Shown: one piece after another, positions 56,831 to 64,000 of the stretch
How positions within the stretch are numbered: the stretch's first letter is position 1
Layout: each line of letters begins with the position of its first letter
DNA from: Shinella sp. WSJ-2
Lineage (GTDB): Bacteria > Pseudomonadota > Alphaproteobacteria > Rhizobiales > Rhizobiaceae
Assembly (NCBI RefSeq): GCF_003432075.1
Contig: NZ_QWBU01000001.1
Span: 62,001-126,000, forward strand
DNA: 64,000 nt
Direction of reading: 5' to 3'
Translations under genes and position numbers: made by a program
Notes under the pieces: generated by a model
Databases searched by the model: none
What the model was told of the DNA's origin: nothing
Seen by the model: the letters and a program-made list of their open reading frames with translations, nothing else

Positions 56831-56864
56831 AAAAGACCCGGCTGCTGATGCAGCCGGGTCTTTT
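56831..56864. terminator. Bidirectional terminator between bcr and the IMPase-family gene
   Basis: A 15-bp perfect stem beginning AAAAGACCCGGCTGC with a TGAT loop and closing in TTTT; A-run and T-run on the two sides let it serve both convergent genes. Confidence 0.93.
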
Positions 56865-56881
56865 GCTTTAGGAATAGAGCC

Positions 56882-57700
56882 TCAATCGACGAAGACTTCC
56901 CGGCGCAACAATTCCCAGGTGTCCTTGTCCGGCGCCACCAGAAGGCCGCCTTCCGTGTGGTGGGGCTGGTACGCCGAGCCATCGAAGCGGGCGGCATAGG
57001 CACCGGCTTCCTGGGCGATCAGCGTACCGGCCAGGTGATCCCAGGGCATCAGCTTGTTGTACATGAGATAATGCAGGTGGCCGCCGGCGAAGGTGCGATA
57101 TTCGTGCGCGGCGCAACGGTAGTTCGAGACGAAGGCCACCTTGGCGAGGTTCGACAGGATGCGCGCACGGCGATCGCGGTCGACGAAGCTAGTGGAGGCC
57201 ATGCCGGTCAGGTCTTCAAGGGCGGCACCGCCGCGGGCCTTCAGCCGCACGGCCGGGCGGTGATCGCCGGTCTGCCAGGCGCCGGAGCCCTTTTCGGCCA
57301 TGACGAAATCATCGCCCATCGGGTCGTAGATGATGCCGCCGACGGTTTCACCGCCGGAGACGATCGCCGCCATCACGCCAAAGAGCGGTACGCCGGAGGC
57401 GAAATTGAAGGTGCCGTCGATGGGATCGACGACGATAGCGGTTTCGGCATTGCCTAGCTTCGACAGAAGCGCCGGGTCGGCCGCGACCGATTCCTCGCCG
57501 ACGAACAGCACGCCCGGAAACTGCGCGGCCACCTCGCGCTTGATGAAGCGTTCCGCCGCCTCGTCGGCGACCGTCACAAGATCGTTCGCGTCGGCCTTGG
57601 TGTGGACGTCGCCTTTGGCGAGCGCCCGGAAGCGCGGGCGGATTTCCGTCTCGGCCGCGTGTGCAAGCACAAGCGCCAGGGCATTGATATCAATCGTCAT
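56882..57700 (-). CDS. Inositol monophosphatase family protein
   Basis: A 272-aa metal-dependent sugar/nucleotide phosphatase. Active-site signatures: [34 protein letters not shown] (DPIDGT) and [17 protein letters not shown] (WDxxAG). Both metal-binding motifs are intact. The substrate could be inositol phosphate, PAP or a sugar phosphate; the sequence does not decide. Its 5' end overlaps the ttcA stop by 11 bases, so it is downstream in the same operon. Confidence 0.93.
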   Translation of the reverse strand: MTIDINALALVLAHAAETEIRPRFRALAKGDVHTKADANDLVTVADEAAERFIKREVAAQFPGVLFVGEESVAADPALLSKLGNAETAIVVDPIDGTFNFASGVPLFGVMAAIVSGGETVGGIIYDPMGDDFVMAEKGSGAWQTGDHRPAVRLKARGGAALEDLTGMASTSFVDRDRRARILSNLAKVAFVSNYRCAAHEYRTFAGGHLHYLMYNKLMPWDHLAGTLIAQEAGAYAARFDGSAYQPHHTEGGLLVAPDKDTWELLRREVFVD

Positions 57701-58568
57701 TGCTTTTTACCGTTTCGAGGGAGGAGAAATCGAAAAGCTTGGGGTCGAGAAGATGCGAGGGATTGGTATGGCCGAGCGCGCGCAGCATGGCGTCCTTGCG
57801 GCCGGGCATGCGCGTTTCGATATCCGCCAGCATCGCCTTCATCGCGTTGCGCTGAAGGCCGTCCTGCGAACCGCAGAGATCACAGGGGATGATCGGGAAC
57901 TGCATGGCCGTGGCGAATTTCGCCAGATCGTCCTCAGCCGCATAGGCGAGCGGACGCAGCACCATGAGATCGCCTTCGTCATTCAAAAGTTTTGGCGGCA
58001 TCGCGGCAAGCCGCCCGCCGTGGAAGAAATTCATGAAGAAGGTTTCGAGGATATCCTCGCGATGGTGCCCCAGCACCAGCGCATCGCAACCCTCCTCCCG
58101 GGCCACGCGATAAAGATTGCCGCGGCGCAGCCGCGAGCACAGCGAGCAATATGTCGCCCCCGTCGGCACCTTCTCCTTCACGATGGAATAGGTGTCGCGG
58201 TATTCGATGCGGTGTTTGATGCCGATCGATTTCAAATATTCCGGCAGGATATGTTTTGGAAAATTTGGCTGCCCCTGGTCGAGATTGCAGGCGATCAGCT
58301 CCACCGGCAGCAGGCCGCGCCATTGCAGGTCCATCAGCAGCGCGAGGAGGCCGTAGCTGTCCTTGCCGCCGGAGAGACCGACGAGCCAGCGCTTCTGACC
58401 CTTAAGCATGGCAAAATCGTCCATTGCCTGACGGACCCGCCGCAGCAGGCGCTTGCGCAGCTTGTTGAAGGAGACGCTGGACGGCGCATCCGCAAAAAGC
58501 GGATGACGGCCTTCGTCCGGTGTTTCGTCGTCGGGGTCAGCGAATGCCAGGGTCATAGGTGCCGTCAT
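57690..58568 (-). CDS. ttcA: tRNA 2-thiocytidine synthetase TtcA
   Basis: A 292-aa PP-loop ATPase that thiolates cytidine 32 of tRNA using an Fe-S cluster. The PP-loop is [15 protein letters not shown]; cysteines that bind the cluster are in [12 protein letters not shown] and one more in [32 protein letters not shown] is typical. It depends on Fe-S supply such as the suf system in this window. The start is taken at 58568; an ATG at 58556 is nearly as good. No strong ribosome site is visible for either. Confidence 0.94.
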   Translation of the reverse strand: MTAPMTLAFADPDDETPDEGRHPLFADAPSSVSFNKLRKRLLRRVRQAMDDFAMLKGQKRWLVGLSGGKDSYGLLALLMDLQWRGLLPVELIACNLDQGQPNFPKHILPEYLKSIGIKHRIEYRDTYSIVKEKVPTGATYCSLCSRLRRGNLYRVAREEGCDALVLGHHREDILETFFMNFFHGGRLAAMPPKLLNDEGDLMVLRPLAYAAEDDLAKFATAMQFPIIPCDLCGSQDGLQRNAMKAMLADIETRMPGRKDAMLRALGHTNPSHLLDPKLFDFSSLETVKSNDD

Positions 58569-58599
58569 GGGTTTGCAATGCCCCGAACCGGCGGCACAA

Positions 58600-59529
58600 T
58601 CAAGCCCCGAAGACCGACCAGCCGGTGCGCGCCGCCAGCATTTCCAACGCCAGCGAGCCGATGAGCGAATTGCCGTTGTCGTTGAGACCGGGCGACCAGA
58701 CGGCAACGGACGCCTTTCCGGGTGCCACGGCCAGAATTCCGCCGCCGACGCCGCTCTTGCCGGGCAGGCCGACACGATAGGCGAAATCGCCCGAGCCGTC
58801 ATAATGGCCGCAGGTCAGCATCAGTGCGTTGATACGCCGCGCCCGAAGATGCGAGACGACGCGATGGCCGGTCAGCGGATTGGTGCCGCTGTTGGCGAGG
58901 AACAGACCTGCCTTGGCGAGCTGCCGGCAGCTCATGGCCAGCGCGCATTGGTGGAAATAAACGCCGAGCACCAGTTCAGCCGCATGGTCGAGCTTGCCAA
59001 ACGAGCGCATGAAATTGGCGAGCGCATAGTTGCGGAAGCCCGTCGCCTGTTCCGAACGCGCCACCGACTGGTCGATGATGATATCCTCTTCATCCGCGAG
59101 ATACCGCAGGAAGCGCACGATCTCGCCGATTGCCTCCTTCGGCGTGTGGCCGGCCAGTACAAGATCGGTGATGGCGATAGCGCCGGCATTGATGAAGGGA
59201 TTGCGCGGGATGCCGCCTTCCTGTTCGAGCTGGACGATGGAGTTGAAGGCCGAGCCGGAGGGTTCGCGACCGACGCGCTTCCAGATCGATTCGCCGTGTT
59301 TGCCGAGCGCCAGCGTCAGCGTAAAAACCTTAGAAATGCTCTGGATGGAGAAAGGTTCTTCCGCATCGCCGACGAGATGCACGTCGCCATCGACCGTCAC
59401 CACGGCCATGCCGAATTTCTCGGGGTCCACATGGGCGAGTTGGGGAATGTAGTTCGCCACCTTGCCCTCGCCGCGCCGCGGCGACAGCGTGGCGTGGATG
59501 TCCTCAATGATGGCCTGCAAATCCGTCAT
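58600..59529 (-). CDS. glsA: Glutaminase (GlsA type)
   Basis: A 309-aa glutaminase hydrolysing glutamine to glutamate and ammonia. The Ser-Lys catalytic pair is in [34 protein letters not shown] and [20 protein letters not shown] are family signatures. The ATG at 59529 gives the usual length. It is 31 bases upstream of ttcA and may be co-transcribed with it. Confidence 0.95.
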   Translation of the reverse strand: MTDLQAIIEDIHATLSPRRGEGKVANYIPQLAHVDPEKFGMAVVTVDGDVHLVGDAEEPFSIQSISKVFTLTLALGKHGESIWKRVGREPSGSAFNSIVQLEQEGGIPRNPFINAGAIAITDLVLAGHTPKEAIGEIVRFLRYLADEEDIIIDQSVARSEQATGFRNYALANFMRSFGKLDHAAELVLGVYFHQCALAMSCRQLAKAGLFLANSGTNPLTGHRVVSHLRARRINALMLTCGHYDGSGDFAYRVGLPGKSGVGGGILAVAPGKASVAVWSPGLNDNGNSLIGSLALEMLAARTGWSVFGA

Positions 59530-59547
59530 GCGATTTTCCCCAAAAGA

Positions 59548-59575
59548 AAAAGCCGCCAATTTCTTGGCGGCTTTT
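59548..59575 (-). terminator. rpsD terminator
   Basis: Perfect stem AAAAGCCGCCAA/TTGGCGGCTTTT with a four-base loop, 29 bases after the rpsD stop. On the minus strand the stem is followed by more Ts. Confidence 0.88.
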
Positions 59576-59603
59576 CCGGATTAAGCAAGGTGTCGACCGC
59601 GAA

Positions 59604-60221
59604 TTAACGCGAGTAGAATTCGACGACCAGGTGCGGTTCCATGACAACGGCGTAAGGCACGTCGGACAGAACCGGGATGCGAACGAAGGTCGCAACCATC
59701 TTGTTGTGATCGACTTCGATGTAGTCCGGAACGTCGCGTTCAGCCAGCGAAACGGATTCGAGAACCGTGACGAGCTGCTTGGACTTTTCCTTGACTTCGA
59801 TGACGTCGCCCGGCTTGCAACGGTAGGAACCGATGTTGACGCGGACGCCGTTGACCTTGACGTGGCCGTGGTTGACGAACTGACGGGCAGCGAAGACCGT
59901 CGGAACGAACTTGGCGCGGTAGACGATCGCGTCCAGACGCGATTCGAGCAGGCCGATCAGGTTTTCCGGGGTGTCGCCCTTGCGGCGTTCGGCTTCAGCG
60001 AAGATCGCGCGGAACTGCTTCTCGCGGATATCGCCATAGTAGCCCTTCAGCTTCTGCTTGGCGCGGAGCTGAACACCGAAGTCCGAAAGCTTGGACTTGC
60101 GGCGCTGGCCGTGCTGGCCCGGGCCGTATTCGCGGCGGTTGACCGGGGACTTCGGACGACCCCAGATGTTTTCGCCCATACGGCGGTCGATTTTGTACTT
60201 GGATGCAGCGCGCTTGCTCAT
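59604..60221 (-). CDS. rpsD: 30S ribosomal protein S4
   Basis: A 205-aa protein that starts 30S assembly at the 5' domain of 16S rRNA. Signatures: [38 protein letters not shown] and the S4 domain [20 protein letters not shown], then [14 protein letters not shown]. The ATG at 60221 follows AGAGGAAATG and gives the normal length. It is a single-gene transcript; the 222 bases upstream should carry its promoter. Confidence 0.98.
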   Translation of the reverse strand: MSKRAASKYKIDRRMGENIWGRPKSPVNRREYGPGQHGQRRKSKLSDFGVQLRAKQKLKGYYGDIREKQFRAIFAEAERRKGDTPENLIGLLESRLDAIVYRAKFVPTVFAARQFVNHGHVKVNGVRVNIGSYRCKPGDVIEVKEKSKQLVTVLESVSLAERDVPDYIEVDHNKMVATFVRIPVLSDVPYAVVMEPHLVVEFYSR

Positions 60222-60443
60222 CGCATTTCCTCTTAGTCTTGTTATCGCCAATCCGTTGCCGGACCGGCTGAAGGAAACACGCCCTCCTCTGAACCGTCTT
60301 AGGTTCCGACAGGCTTCTCACGATCGCGACCGGAGAATCCACGGGACATGTCAAATGAAACACCGGACATTTCTGCCCGGCGTTGGCGGGGTCATTAGGC
60401 GAGTTTTACAGAACTGTCAACGAACAAAGCCCGGAAAATCCGC

Positions 60444-61955
60444 CTATTCCGCCGCATCGCGGTGGGAATCGACAAGGTCCGGCCCATTGGCGTCGCCCGG
60501 CAGTGTCTCGCAGCCAAGATCCGGAAAGGCGACAATGCGATGGCCAGCGAGATCGCTGTGCACGACGACCAGCCCCTGCTCCTCGAAATAGCCGAGCAGA
60601 CGCCGCGCCCGGCGAGCCGAATGCGTGCCGTAGGCGCGCGCAATGCGGGCGTCCGACGGGCAGGCAAGCCCGCGTACTGCCGTCTGGGCAACCAGCAGGA
60701 ACACGCCCTGCAAGTCCTCGGTGACATTGCGCGACAGTTCGAGCGCCCTGCCCCAGATCTCGGTGGCCGCCGTCTCGGCATCGACGCCGGAGCGCGCCAC
60801 TGCCATCTTGCGGCGGAAGGCCGGCAGCGAGAGCGGTGCGCCGGGCACACGCCGAATGCGGCAACGCACGAGAAAATCCTGGAACAGCTCCGCATCGGCG
60901 CGGAAGGCCGCTTCCGGATTGCTGAGGATTTCTGCGAGGGCCTGATCGAGCAGGCTTTCGCGTTCTTCGGCGGATATCTCTGGCGCAGGTGCCTTGGTTT
61001 CGGTCTGGACCGGTTCTGGGCGTGCGCGAGACAATTCGGCAAGGATATCCGTCGTCGGGCGCGGCGCGGGCGGCGCGCGGCGCACCAGCGGGCGGGTAAA
61101 CTCTTCGGGATCGGGCGTGAAGATCAGGTCCTCGACGTCCTGCGGCGCATCCGGCAGCGGCATCAGCTTGGGGCTGGTCGAGCGCGCGGAGGTTTCCACC
61201 GCGCCGATGGTCACAGGCAGCGGGCGACGCGAAAGTGCTGGGCCGAGCGCCACGAAGGAGCCGCGTGGCAGGTCGCGGAACATTTCCGCCTGCCGGCGGT
61301 CGAGGCCGAGCAGATCGGCGGCGCGCGCCATGTCGATATCGAGGAAGGTGCGGCCCATCAGGAAGTTAGAGGCCTCGGCCGCGACGTTCTTGGCAAGCTT
61401 GGCAAGGCGCTGCGTGGCGATAACGCCGGCAAGGCCGCGTTTACGGCCGCGGCACATAAGATTGGTCATAGCGCCAAGCGAAAGTTTTCTTGCCTCCTCG
61501 GAGACTTCACCGCTGACGGCGGGCGCAAAGAGCTGAGCCTCGTCGACCACGACGAGCACCGGATACCAGTAGTCCCGGTCCGCATCGAACATGGCGTTGA
61601 GAAAAATGCCGGCTGCGCGCATCTGCTCATCTGCCTCGAGGCCTTCGAGCGAGAGCACGCAGGACACGCGGTGCTGGCGGATACGGGTCGCGATGCCGAC
61701 CAGTTCGGCTTCCGTGCGTTGGCCATCCACCACCACATGGCCGAAGCGATCGGACAGCGTGACGAAGTCGCCCTCGGGGTCGATGATGACCTGCTGCACC
61801 CAGGGTGCCGACTGTTCGAGCAGGCGGCGCAGAAGATGCGACTTGCCCGAGCCCGAATTGCCCTGCACCAGCAAGCGCGTTGCCAAGAGTTCCTCGATAT
61901 CGAGCTTGGCCGGTGCGCCGCCCTGCACCGTTCCCATGTCGATGCCGACCTTCAT
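60444..61955 (-). CDS. HerA-like (DUF87) ATPase
   Basis: A 503-aa P-loop ATPase of the HerA/FtsK-like DUF87 group. Walker A is LVQGNSGSGKSHLLRRLLEQ; Walker B is VLVVVDEAQLFAPA; CRGRKRGLAGVIATQRLAKL is the HerA-type sensor/arginine region. The C-terminal ~180 residues form a helical domain, and the middle is proline-rich. HerA proteins usually pair with the NurA nuclease, which is not adjacent here. In rhizobia it is a stand-alone gene; its substrate is unknown. GAGGAACGG precedes the ATG. Confidence 0.85.
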   Translation of the reverse strand: MKVGIDMGTVQGGAPAKLDIEELLATRLLVQGNSGSGKSHLLRRLLEQSAPWVQQVIIDPEGDFVTLSDRFGHVVVDGQRTEAELVGIATRIRQHRVSCVLSLEGLEADEQMRAAGIFLNAMFDADRDYWYPVLVVVDEAQLFAPAVSGEVSEEARKLSLGAMTNLMCRGRKRGLAGVIATQRLAKLAKNVAAEASNFLMGRTFLDIDMARAADLLGLDRRQAEMFRDLPRGSFVALGPALSRRPLPVTIGAVETSARSTSPKLMPLPDAPQDVEDLIFTPDPEEFTRPLVRRAPPAPRPTTDILAELSRARPEPVQTETKAPAPEISAEERESLLDQALAEILSNPEAAFRADAELFQDFLVRCRIRRVPGAPLSLPAFRRKMAVARSGVDAETAATEIWGRALELSRNVTEDLQGVFLLVAQTAVRGLACPSDARIARAYGTHSARRARRLLGYFEEQGLVVVHSDLAGHRIVAFPDLGCETLPGDANGPDLVDSHRDAAE

Positions 61956-62075
61956 CCCGTTCCTCGTTCCTGAAATATGCGATTCGCCCGGCCGCCACCG
62001 GACATCCGGCAAGCCCTAACACGAAACGGACCGCCGTCACGCGTGGCTTTTGAAAAACCCACAGGGAAAGCCACG

Positions 62076-62864
62076 TCAGACGACGCGCAACCCAAAACCC
62101 TGCATCAGGCGCCGTGTCGAAAAGTCCGGCTTTCCCGAGGTGAAGACGGCGATGTCTTCGCCCGGTGCCAGTGTTTCCAGCGGCGGCACGAGGCGGCGGG
62201 CCTGGCGGGCGATGGCTTCGGCGGGGTCGAGCCAGTCGACGGGCCACGGCGCGAGCTTGCGGAAGAGGTTCGCGACGAACGGGTAATGCGTGCAGGCGAG
62301 CACGACGATATCGGTCTTGCGGCCCATCTCGTCGACGAAGCATGGAATGATTTCGGCGCGCACGGCCTCGTCGGACAGGGTTTCGCCACGGATATAGGCT
62401 TCGGCCATGCGGGCGAGGTTTTCCGAACCGACGAGGCGCACGTCACATTGCGTGGCGAAGGACTGGATGAGATCGCGCGTATAGGCGCGCTTGACCGTGC
62501 CGGGGGTGGCGAGCACCGAGACGAGGCCGGAGCTGGTGCGCTCGGCGGCGGGCTTGATGGCCGGCACGGTGCCGACGAATTGCATATGGGGGAATGCGGC
62601 GCGCAGATCGCTACCGACGAGCGTAAAGGCCGTGTTGCAGGCGATGACGCAAATTTCCGGGTCGTGCTCGTTCAGGAGCTTTCCGAAGAGCGCGATGATA
62701 TGCGCCTTCAGCGCCGGCTCTCCCCAGCCGCCATAGGGAAAGCCGGCATCGTCGGCCACGTAGGTGAAATGCCGCTCGGGCATCAGCACACGCGCCTCGC
62801 GCAGCACGGTGAGACCACCAATGCCGCTGTCGAACATCAAGATAGGCTTCGGTGTCTGTTCCAT
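62076..62864 (-). CDS. murI: Glutamate racemase
   Basis: A 262-aa racemase producing D-glutamate for peptidoglycan. The two catalytic cysteines are in [13 protein letters not shown] and [32 protein letters not shown] is the N-terminal signature. The ATG at 62862-62864 is used; a GTG at 62924 in the same frame would overlap the trmJ-like gene. The 44 bases in front contain a palindromic repeat that includes the weak ribosome site. Confidence 0.95.
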   Translation of the reverse strand: MEQTPKPILMFDSGIGGLTVLREARVLMPERHFTYVADDAGFPYGGWGEPALKAHIIALFGKLLNEHDPEICVIACNTAFTLVGSDLRAAFPHMQFVGTVPAIKPAAERTSSGLVSVLATPGTVKRAYTRDLIQSFATQCDVRLVGSENLARMAEAYIRGETLSDEAVRAEIIPCFVDEMGRKTDIVVLACTHYPFVANLFRKLAPWPVDWLDPAEAIARQARRLVPPLETLAPGEDIAVFTSGKPDFSTRRLMQGFGLRVV

Positions 62865-62865
62865 C

Positions 62866-62909
62866 ACATTTCCGGACGAAAAACCGGTTCCCACTTTTTC
62901 TGGAAATGT
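62866..62909. repeat. Palindromic repeat directly upstream of murI
   Basis: ACATTTCC ... GGAAATGT, an 8-bp perfect inverted repeat separated by about 28 bases with the inner CCGGTTCCCACTTTTTC. The inner string resembles short intergenic repeat modules that are abundant in rhizobial genomes (from memory). It fills the whole gap between the trmJ-like stop and the murI start and contains the murI ribosome site. Confidence 0.55.
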
Positions 62910-62910
62910 T

Positions 62911-63744
62911 TCAGTCGAGGTCACGGGGCTCTTTCGGCCGGCGGTTGCGGGTGCGGTTAGGATTGGTCACGCCACGCGGCGATTCCCGCGTGAAACGATC
63001 GAGGCAGGAAATGATGCCGCGCAGGACCTGGATCTCCGTGCCGGTGAAGGAGGGGCGCGTCAGAATAGCGCGCAGGTTCTCCACCAGTTTTGGCTTTTTT
63101 TCGGCAGGCCGGAAATAGCCGCGCGCATCGAGCGTCTCTTCCACATGGTCGAAGAGACCCTGCAACTCCTCCTTCTTGGCCGGACGCTGCGGCAGAGCGT
63201 CGAATGGTGTGTCCTCGACGGAGGCGAGACCGCTCTTCATCCACTCGTAACTCATCAGCAGAACGGCCTGGGCGAGGTTTAGCGAGGCGAAGGCAGGGTT
63301 GACCGGGAAGGTCACCAACTCGTCGGCCAGCGCGATCTCCTCATTGGTGAGGCCGGTACGCTCGCGGCCGAAGAGGATGCCGGTCTTCTCTCCTGCCCGG
63401 AAGCGGACACGCAGATCGTCCGCCGCCACGACCGGCGAGCGAACTTCCTTGTAGCCGTAGCGGTCGCGTGCCGTCGTCGCATAGACGAATTCGAGATCGG
63501 CGACGGCCTCCTCCAGCGAGGCATAGACCTTTGCCGCCTCGATGACGTGATCGGCCTTGCTGGCGGCGGAGATCGCCTTCTCGCTCGGCCAGCCGTCGCG
63601 CGGATTGACGAGGCGCAGTTCGGCCAGGCCGAAATTCGCCATAGCGCGCGCCACCATGCCGATATTTTCACCGAGTTGCGGATGAACGAGGATGATCGCC
63701 GGTCCTTCGGCGATCATCGTGCGTTCGCTGTTCGTGCCTGCCAT
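62911..63744 (-). CDS. TrmJ-like tRNA/rRNA methyltransferase (SPOUT)
   Basis: A 277-aa SPOUT methyltransferase of the TrmH/TrmJ group, which 2'-O-methylates tRNA nucleotides at position 32. The SAM-binding knot region is [20 protein letters not shown] and [40 protein letters not shown] is the N-terminal motif. It is transcribed just before murI. The exact target is inferred from family similarity. Confidence 0.93.
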   Translation of the reverse strand: MAGTNSERTMIAEGPAIILVHPQLGENIGMVARAMANFGLAELRLVNPRDGWPSEKAISAASKADHVIEAAKVYASLEEAVADLEFVYATTARDRYGYKEVRSPVVAADDLRVRFRAGEKTGILFGRERTGLTNEEIALADELVTFPVNPAFASLNLAQAVLLMSYEWMKSGLASVEDTPFDALPQRPAKKEELQGLFDHVEETLDARGYFRPAEKKPKLVENLRAILTRPSFTGTEIQVLRGIISCLDRFTRESPRGVTNPNRTRNRRPKEPRDLD

Positions 63745-63811
63745 GCCAAATTTTCCCTAGAAAGTTGGCGCCTCACTGGCATAAACGGCCGGAAATGAAA
63801 AGCATCCGCTG

Positions 63812-64000
63812 CTATTCGTCGCTTTCGGGCTTTTCCGCATTGCCGCCATTGGCGCCGGCTTCGGCGATCTCGACCATTTCCTTCTTTAGGGACGCGCCCT
63901 CCTCGAAGCTCGGGCGCTCGATATCATCGATGACGGCATGGCCGTCCTCTTCCATCACCTTGAAGACCAGCGTCTCCGGCTTCCAGTCGGGCGCGCGCTC
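63812..64000 (-). CDS. C-terminal end of an unrecognised protein (partial)
   Basis: The last 62 codons before TAG are open on the minus strand, and the gene continues beyond 64000. The visible text (WKPETLVFKVMEEDGHAVID; IERPSFEEGASLKKEMVEIA) is acidic and soluble; I do not recognise a domain. Codon use is like the neighbours, which supports it as coding. Confidence 0.6.
   Translation of the reverse strand, partial: ERAPDWKPETLVFKVMEEDGHAVIDDIERPSFEEGASLKKEMVEIAEAGANGGNAEKPESDE

Noticed and set aside
1-64000. tRNA genes, rRNA genes, CRISPR arrays, insertion sequences or prophage
   Set aside because: No cloverleaf-like GGTTCGAATCC arm in intergenic space, no regular spaced repeats, and no transposase or integrase motif were seen.

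Overview
The window is a contiguous, gene-dense chromosomal stretch of roughly 60% GC from an alphaproteobacterium, almost certainly a member of the Rhizobiaceae (Rhizobium/Agrobacterium/Ensifer/Shinella type; the genus cannot be settled from the sequence alone). The signs are the iscS-sufB-...-sufCDS-sufT-sufA gene order, the zeta-subunit (DUF1476)/purC/purS/purQ/purL/bolA/grxD neighbourhood, DUF1127 and DUF2189 genes, and operator sequences that fit the rhizobial iron regulators RirA and Irr. No tRNA, rRNA, CRISPR array, insertion sequence or phage gene was found, and coding usage looks uniform, so this reads as core chromosome.

Layout. 1-1000: the start of an rluC-like pseudouridine synthase, a stand-alone Lrp/AsnC ligand-binding (RAM) domain protein and a small unknown gene. 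1050-5796: a tandem glycine riboswitch driving gcvT-gcvH-gcvP, closed by a strong terminator. 5817-8070: a PAS-PAS-PAS histidine kinase overlapping a single-domain response regulator. 8186-15985: the complete SUF iron-sulfur operon on the minus strand with a promoter carrying both an Irr-like ICE box and a RirA-like IRO box; the operon also contains a small ADP-ribosylation/crystallin J1-like gene and what looks like a broken micro-ORF. 16036-28940: a hydrolase, a diguanylate cyclase, anmK and tyrS (divergent), a very large AsmA-like protein, a 1-Cys Bcp peroxiredoxin, a ferritin-like DUF455 protein, an M23 peptidase, a DEAD-box helicase and a Nudix hydrolase.

28937-36810: a TonB-dependent (probably heme) receptor under an IRO box, then a minus-strand operon of flavin reductase, MoxR ATPase, CoxE-type VWA protein, split XdhC, a MoCF/MocA fusion and a TfoX-N protein, that is, a molybdo-hydroxylase maturation set without any molybdoenzyme gene in view. 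36981-44079: a periplasmic binding protein, P1-family peptidase, rpe, DUF2259, a membrane protein, purB, DUF2189 and a small hydrolase. 44165-46753: a PAS-GGDEF-EAL protein. 46823-55433: the F1-ATPase zeta inhibitor divergent from purC-purS-orf-purQ, a lipoprotein, DUF1127 divergent from a MocR-type regulator, purL, bolA, a basic small protein, a frameshifted periplasmic gene and grxD. 55517-64000: Bcr/CflA transporter, inositol-phosphatase family protein, ttcA, glsA, rpsD, a HerA-like ATPase, murI, a TrmJ-like methyltransferase and the 3' end of an unknown gene.

The genes combine into one-carbon/glycine metabolism (gcv) that feeds purine synthesis (purC, S, Q, L, B), and iron-sulfur assembly (suf, grxD, bolA) linked to iron/heme uptake by shared operator types. 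The most notable items are the three mutually pairable GGCGCC blocks between the glycine riboswitch and the gcvT start, the dual iron operator at suf, the orphan Cox/Xdh maturation operon, and two genes that appear to carry single-base frameshifts.
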